A stretch of 62,854 bases of DNA from Verrucomicrobiota bacterium (GTDB taxonomy: Bacteria > Verrucomicrobiota > Verrucomicrobiia > Opitutales > Opitutaceae). Below, piece after piece: positions 58,827 through 62,854 of the stretch; positions within the stretch are counted from its first letter, which is position 1, and the number at the start of each line of letters is the position of its first letter. Both the position numbers and the translations under genes were made by a program. The stretch lies in NCBI GenBank assembly GCA_023391285.1, contig JAEWBF010000127.1, positions 1 through 62,854 of the forward strand, given 5' to 3'. The notes beneath the pieces are model-generated. The model searched no databases. It was not told the origin of the DNA and was given only the letters and a program-made list of their open reading frames with translations.

Positions 58827-61274
58827 ATGACCCTTAGAGATAGCCTGCTCGCCCTTCTGCGAGAACCCCATTACAAGCCCGCCAACGAGCCTGAACTTCT
58901 CCGCCGCCTCGGCTTGCCGAAAAAACGCCGCGGTGCCCTCTCGCACGAAATCCGCCAACTCCTCGCCCGCGGCGAACTCGCCCGCACCACCGGCGGCCGC
59001 CTCCAGTTAAAGGTAGGGCGCGTTGTCCCCAACGCGCCGTCCCCCCGCGAAAAACGCGAGAAAGGCGGCTCGCCCGCGCGCACCACCACCCATGGCCGCC
59101 AAATCTTCTCCCCTTCAAAACGCCGCGCCGCTGCTTCCCCCACGCCCGCCCCCATCGCCCCCGCGCCCGCCGTCACGAAGCTCTCGAAAAAATCCGCCCT
59201 CCCTCAACCCGCGCGCCCCTCCCTCTCCTCCGCCCAACTCATCGGCCGCATCCAGTTCCGCGCCGGCGGTTCCGCCTTCGTCATCCCCGAAAACCGCGAG
59301 ACCGGCACGCCCGACCTCAGCGAACCGTCCGTCCAAATCTTCCCCGAAGACACCGGCGTCGCCCTCCCCGGCGATCGCGTCGTCGTCCGCATCCACCCCG
59401 GCCGCCGTGGCAAACGTCCCGGCGAACGCATCGGCGGCATCGAAAAAATCCTCGAACGCGGCCGCGCCTCCATCGTCGGCGATCTCCGCCGCCGCGGCCG
59501 CAGTTTCTACGTCGCACCCGACGACCCCAAGTTCGTCTACGACATCCACGTCGACGATCCCGCCCGCTCGCAGATCGAGCCCACGCCGCAGGTCGGCGAC
59601 AAAGTCGTCGTCGAGCTCGACGACTGGAAACACCGCCGCGACCCCATCACCGGCACGCTCAAATCCCGCCTCGGCCGCACCCACGAACCGCGCGCCGAAC
59701 TCCTCGGCGTCTTCGAAAAATTCAACCTCGCCACCAGCTTCCCCCCCGACGTCGAACAGGAAGCCGCCGCCATCCCGGACCGCGTTCACCCGCGCGAATT
59801 CACCGACCGCCTCGACTATCGCGACGCCGCCGTGTTCACGATCGACCCCGACGACGCCAAGGATTTCGACGACGCCCTTTCCTACGAAAAGCTCCCCAAC
59901 GGCGACGTTAAAATCGGTATCCACATTGCGGATGTGTCCGCCTACGTGAAGCCCGGCACCGCCCTCGATCGCGAGGCCCAGCGCCGCGGCAATTCCACCT
60001 ACCTCGTCGGCGTCGTCATCCCGATGCTGCCGGAGAAACTTTCCAACGGTCTCTGCTCCCTCGTCGAAGCCCAGGACCGTCTCTGCAAAGCCGTCTTCCT
60101 CACCTTCGGCAAAAACAACCGGCTCAAGGAAACCTCTTTCGCCAACACCGTCATCCGCTCCCGCAAGCGGCTCACCTACAAACAGGCCTACGCGCTCCTG
60201 TTCGAAAACGACCTCGACCGCGTCCGCGCCCTCCCGCTCCCACCGAAACACCAAACCGGCTCCACCGGCCGCGCCCTCAACTCCCTCTCCGACGCAGAAC
60301 TGATCGATCTCCAATCCTGGGTTCGCGCCCTCTGGAAAATCGCCTCGAAACTCCGCAAGGACCGCTTCGCCCACGGCAGCCTCGACCTCGACATGCCCGA
60401 GACGAAAATCTTCGTCGACGAACAGGGCTACGCCGATCGCCTCGAAAAAATCGAAAACGACGAAAGCCATCAGCTCATCGAGGAGTTCATGCTCGCCGCC
60501 AACGAGGCCGTTGCCCGCCTCACGCGCACGCACCGCCTGCCTTCGCTCTACCGCGTCCACGACGAACCCGATCCCGAAAAACTCGAAGAATACCGCCAGC
60601 TCCTCGAAAGCTTCCACATCCACCCCGGCGACCTCACGCAGCGCGAGTCGATCAACAAACTGCTCGAGACCCTCAGCACGCATCCGCAGGGCTACACGCT
60701 GCGAACGCAGCTTCTCCGCAGCCTCAAAAAAGCCGCCTACCGCGCCACGCCCGACGGCCACTACGGCCTCAACAAAAAAGACTACACCCACTTCACGTCT
60801 CCAATTCGCCGATACGCCGACCTCGTCGTCCACCGTGTCTTCGACTACTACCTCATCAAACACCAGGGCCAGCCGTCCCGCGGCCAACCCAATTACAACC
60901 TCGCCGGCATCGAGCGCCTCGGCGAACACCTCAGCCTCACCGAAATCAACAGCGCCGAAGCCGAGCGCGAGAGCATCAAGATCAAGCTCCTCGAGTTCTT
61001 CGAACGCGAGATGCACAAAAAGGAAAAGACTCGCTTCGCCGCCGTCATCACCGACGTCCGCCAAAACGGCTTCTTCATCGAGCTCATCGAATCGCTCACC
61101 TTCGGCTTCGTCGCCGCCTCCACGCTGAGCGACGACCACTACACGCTCAACAACGCCGGCACCATGCTCGTCGGCCGCAAGCGCAAGCGGAAGTTCGCCC
61201 TCAACGACCGTCTCGAGGTCGTCGTCGACCGCGTCGACCGCTTCAAGCGCCTCATCGACTTCCGCCCCGCTTGA
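58827..61274 (+). CDS. rnr: Ribonuclease R, with a palindromic repeat inserted in frame
   Basis: 815 residues. A winged-helix N-terminus (1-61: PELLRRLGLPKKRRGALSHEIRQLLARGEL) is followed by a linker of about 75 low-complexity residues and a cold-shock domain (about 138-215: IGRIQFRAGGSAFVIPE). The RNB domain comes next, with the metal-binding signature TIDPDDAKDFDDALS and VHPREFTDRLDYRD just before it, HIADVSAYVKPGT after it, YTHFTSPIRRYADLVVHR at its end, and a C-terminal S1 domain (RFAAVITDVRQNGFFIEL). A 3'-to-5' exoribonuclease that degrades structured RNA. Codons 63-71 (VGRVVPNAP) are a GTAG palindromic repeat placed exactly between the winged helix and the linker; it keeps the frame. 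Confidence 0.95.
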   Translation: MTLRDSLLALLREPHYKPANEPELLRRLGLPKKRRGALSHEIRQLLARGELARTTGGRLQLKVGRVVPNAPSPREKREKGGSPARTTTHGRQIFSPSKRRAAASPTPAPIAPAPAVTKLSKKSALPQPARPSLSSAQLIGRIQFRAGGSAFVIPENRETGTPDLSEPSVQIFPEDTGVALPGDRVVVRIHPGRRGKRPGERIGGIEKILERGRASIVGDLRRRGRSFYVAPDDPKFVYDIHVDDPARSQIEPTPQVGDKVVVELDDWKHRRDPITGTLKSRLGRTHEPRAELLGVFEKFNLATSFPPDVEQEAAAIPDRVHPREFTDRLDYRDAAVFTIDPDDAKDFDDALSYEKLPNGDVKIGIHIADVSAYVKPGTALDREAQRRGNSTYLVGVVIPMLPEKLSNGLCSLVEAQDRLCKAVFLTFGKNNRLKETSFANTVIRSRKRLTYKQAYALLFENDLDRVRALPLPPKHQTGSTGRALNSLSDAELIDLQSWVRALWKIASKLRKDRFAHGSLDLDMPETKIFVDEQGYADRLEKIENDESHQLIEEFMLAANEAVARLTRTHRLPSLYRVHDEPDPEKLEEYRQLLESFHIHPGDLTQRESINKLLETLSTHPQGYTLRTQLLRSLKKAAYRATPDGHYGLNKKDYTHFTSPIRRYADLVVHRVFDYYLIKHQGQPSRGQPNYNLAGIERLGEHLSLTEINSAEAERESIKIKLLEFFEREMHKKEKTRFAAVITDVRQNGFFIELIESLTFGFVAASTLSDDHYTLNNAGTMLVGRKRKRKFALNDRLEVVVDRVDRFKRLIDFRPA
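59013..59038 (+). repeat. GTAG palindromic repeat translated inside rnr
   Basis: GTAG head, stem GGCGCGTTG, loop TCCC, stem CAACGCGCC. It starts on a codon boundary (codon 63). It is nearly the same element as at 48207-48231, which there lies outside the coding sequence apart from the stop codon. Confidence 0.9.
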
Positions 61275-61279
61275 GAATT

Positions 61280-61415
61280 GTAGGGCGGGGTCTCCCGACC
61301 CCGCCGTCCGTAGCGCACCGTAGAGCCGTAGGCCGCGAGCTCGCTCGCGCTCCTGCCGCATCACCTCGACCCCGCCGTCCTCCCCCGTCCGTAGCGCGGT
61401 CAACCTGACCGCGCC
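61280..61415 (+). repeat. Cluster of GTAG palindromic repeats after rnr
   Basis: At least three hairpins share the GTAG head but differ in stem: 61280-61305 (GGCGGGGTC, loop TCCC), 61328-61353 (GCGAGC/GCTCGC core) and 61391-61415 (CGCGGTCA, loop ACC). Extra GTAG heads at 61310 and 61320 look like truncated copies. They fill most of the 203-base gap before the next gene. Confidence 0.8.
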
Positions 61416-61477
61416 ACCCTCGCCCAAGTTGCCCGAAGACCAATTCGGTTCTACCTTCCGCGCAACCCCGCTCCGCC

Positions 61478-62197
61478 ATGAACCCCGCGCGCCTCTCCCT
61501 GCTCCTCTCCGTGGCCGCCCTCACCGCTCCCGCGTTCGCCGCTTCGCCAATCGTCGATCGCCCGCATCTCCAAGCCATCCAAACCACCCCGCCGCGTTTC
61601 CCACCTGCCCTCATCGCCCAAGGCGTCACAACCGGCGAAGCCTGGATCGTCCTCAGCGTCGATGCCGACGGTCATCTCACCGACGCTCTCGTCAGCCGCT
61701 ACACGCACCGCGCGCTCGCCGACGAAGCCATGCGCCTGGTCCGCGTCTGGGAATTCCAGCCCGTCATCATCGAAGGTCATCCCACCGGCGTCGCCACCGA
61801 ACTCCGCTTCCGCTTCGAAGCCACCGGCGCCCTCGTCTCCCTCGACGCGATTCGCACCGTCGAACACCTCGCACTCAAACTCAACGGCCCTTCGTATCAC
61901 AAAATCATCTACAGCGCCGGCGAGCTCGATGCGCCGCCCGCCGCCACTCGCCGCGTCTCCCCCGAACATCCCGGACGCCTCCCCGATCAACCCGCGGGCG
62001 ACTACAAAGCCGTCCTCGAATTCGTGATCGACGACACCGGCCGCCCCCGCATGCCCGCACTCGTCCAGGCCCCGCATCCCGAATTCGCCAATCGTGCCGT
62101 GGAAGCCCTCATGCAATGGGAATTCACCCCGCCGATGCGCGACGGTAAACCCGTCTCCGCCCGCGTCCGCCAGGAGTTCATCTTCCCCAACTCGTAG
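61478..62197 (+). CDS. Periplasmic protein with two TonB C-terminal-like domains
   Basis: 239 residues. Signal peptide MNPARLSLLLSVAALTAPAF ending near AFA-AS. Two repeats resemble the TonB C-terminal domain: residues about 35-115 (PPRFPPALIAQGVTTGEAWIVLSVDADGHL, DEAMRLVRVWEFQPV) and about 155-235 (GDYKAVLEFVIDDTGRPRMP, NRAVEALMQWEFTPPM). No proline-rich spacer and no N-terminal anchor helix beyond the signal, so it is not a classical TonB energy transducer. It may bind receptor TonB boxes or peptidoglycan. The TAG stop is the head of a GTAG repeat (62194). Confidence 0.82.
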   Translation: MNPARLSLLLSVAALTAPAFAASPIVDRPHLQAIQTTPPRFPPALIAQGVTTGEAWIVLSVDADGHLTDALVSRYTHRALADEAMRLVRVWEFQPVIIEGHPTGVATELRFRFEATGALVSLDAIRTVEHLALKLNGPSYHKIIYSAGELDAPPAATRRVSPEHPGRLPDQPAGDYKAVLEFVIDDTGRPRMPALVQAPHPEFANRAVEALMQWEFTPPMRDGKPVSARVRQEFIFPNS

Positions 62198-62218
62198 CAC
62201 GGGCAACCTGCCCGTGCT
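62194..62218 (+). repeat. GTAG palindromic repeat supplying the stop of the TonB-domain gene
   Basis: GTAG then stem CACGGGCA, loop ACC, stem TGCCCGTG. TAG at 62195-62197 is the stop codon, the second such case in the window. Confidence 0.8.
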
Positions 62219-62281
62219 CCCAACCTGCTGACGCACCTCCCGTTTGCCTTTCCACCCTGCATGCACAGACCGTTGCGCACC

Positions 62282-62812
62282 ATGCAACACTACGATTTCC
62301 CCACCCGCTTCCGCCGGATCTACGACCACGCCGTCGCCCTCTACGCCAAGGGCCAGCGCGGCGCCGACACCTTCTTCGACCGCGATCAACTCGCTTTCCT
62401 CACCGCCAACGGCATCACCGCCCAACACATCTACGATTACGCCGAGGACCATAACAACTACAACGGCGAGCCCGGCTTCGAAAACGCCCTCACCATCGAA
62501 ACCGTCCGCCGCGACTACTTCCTCAACGCGCAACAAGGCCGCGCCTCCACCACCGTCCTCGACGAATCCAAACTCCCCGCCAAAACCGACGCCGTCCGCG
62601 GCATCGAATGGCTCCCGCGCATTATTCCGAAAGCCAAAGCAAAACTCCGCGGCGAACTCCCGCCTTCCCTCATGTATTGCTGCGGCGGAGACCGGCGCTT
62701 CCTGAAAGCTCACGATATCCTCCCCGCCGAATTCCTCGCCCTCATCTGGCGCCACGAAAACAACGACGAAGCCATCATCGACTGGGTCGCCAAACGCACC
62801 GCCGCGAAATAA
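62282..62812 (+). CDS. DUF5069-like protein
   Basis: 176 residues from the ATG at 62282 (MQHYDFPTRFRRIYDHAVAL); an ATG seven codons earlier (62261) is possible. No signal peptide or membrane segment. The C-terminal half (WLPRIIPKAKAKLRGELPP, YCCGGDRRFLKAHDILPAEFLALIWRHENNDEAIIDWV) resembles DUF5069, a domain of unknown function common in Verrucomicrobia and Planctomycetes. The N-terminal half (ADTFFDRDQLAFLTANGITAQHIYDYAEDHNNY) looks helical and is not recognised. Function unknown. Confidence 0.72.
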   Translation: MQHYDFPTRFRRIYDHAVALYAKGQRGADTFFDRDQLAFLTANGITAQHIYDYAEDHNNYNGEPGFENALTIETVRRDYFLNAQQGRASTTVLDESKLPAKTDAVRGIEWLPRIIPKAKAKLRGELPPSLMYCCGGDRRFLKAHDILPAEFLALIWRHENNDEAIIDWVAKRTAAK

Positions 62813-62829
62813 ATCTTGCCCGCGATCTC

Positions 62830-62854
62830 GTAGGGCGGGGTCTCCCGACCCCGC
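62830..62854 (+). repeat. GTAG palindromic repeat cut by the window end
   Basis: GTAG, stem GGCGGGGTC, loop TCCC, then GACCCCGC at the last base. It is the same subtype as 61280-61305. Confidence 0.75.

Noticed and set aside
59115..61427. 770-codon minus-strand open frame opposite rnr
   Set aside because: Antisense shadow of RNase R; repetitive acidic sequence only.

Overview
The window is GC-rich, with three to five long tandem gene strings and several TonB-dependent receptors (TBDTs) that share an N-terminal 'LSPFxV' segment and end in phenylalanine. A LacI regulator with a 'GYRPDPAL' hinge, GTAG-headed palindromic repeats and Verrucomicrobia-type spacer repeats are also present. Together these point to a glycan-degrading Verrucomicrobiota bacterium, most likely of the Opitutaceae. 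This is inferred from family resemblance, not from a marker gene. I saw no rRNA, tRNA, CRISPR array, prophage or insertion sequence.

Region 1 (about 0.2-35.5 kb) looks like one large carbohydrate-utilisation locus. It holds three TBDTs (one frameshifted), a secreted creatininase-like protein, a GH172/DUF2961 enzyme, a beta-helix/Calx-beta protein, a GH78 alpha-L-rhamnosidase, a TIM-barrel glycosidase-like protein, a secreted GH5-like enzyme with two carbohydrate-binding modules, a CE1-like esterase and a LacI-family regulator. Next come an MFS transporter of GPH type, an FAD oxidoreductase, two Gfo/Idh/MocA oxidoreductases (one fused to a GNAT acetyltransferase), an SMP-30 lactonase, an SDR dehydrogenase, a neutral-ceramidase-like protein, and an AraC regulator divergent from a cupin plus a third Gfo/Idh protein. 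A 12-bp inverted repeat, TCAYYNNRRTGA, occurs eight times, always between genes and in front of nearly every transcription unit from 3 to 30 kb. I propose that it is the operator of this locus, probably read by the LacI protein at 19671-20714. No SusD-like gene was seen.

Region 2 (36-49.7 kb) contains a 2,488-residue secreted protein (sugar-dehydrogenase-type beta-propeller, calcium-binding thrombospondin-3 repeats, six FN3 and five malectin modules). It is followed by a tight three-gene pathway: a 2-keto-3-deoxy-sugar-acid dehydratase of the FAH family, a 2-oxoglutarate-semialdehyde dehydrogenase and a YjhG/YagF-type aldonate dehydratase. These convert a pentonate (probably D-xylonate) to 2-oxoglutarate. 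The SDR and SMP-30 genes of region 1 could supply the first two oxidative steps. A secreted SGNH-hydrolase/DUF1080 protein lies downstream.

Region 3 (49.8-62.9 kb) is mostly housekeeping: nucleoside diphosphate kinase, a TIGR01777 epimerase, DNA photolyase, glycogen synthase, RNase R, a periplasmic protein with two TonB C-terminal-like domains and a DUF5069-like protein. Between these lies a second TBDT plus CE1-like esterase pair, paralogous to the pair at 20.9-24.5 kb. GTAG-type palindromic repeats are dense in the gaps here. One sits in frame inside RNase R, and two others supply the stop codon of the preceding gene.
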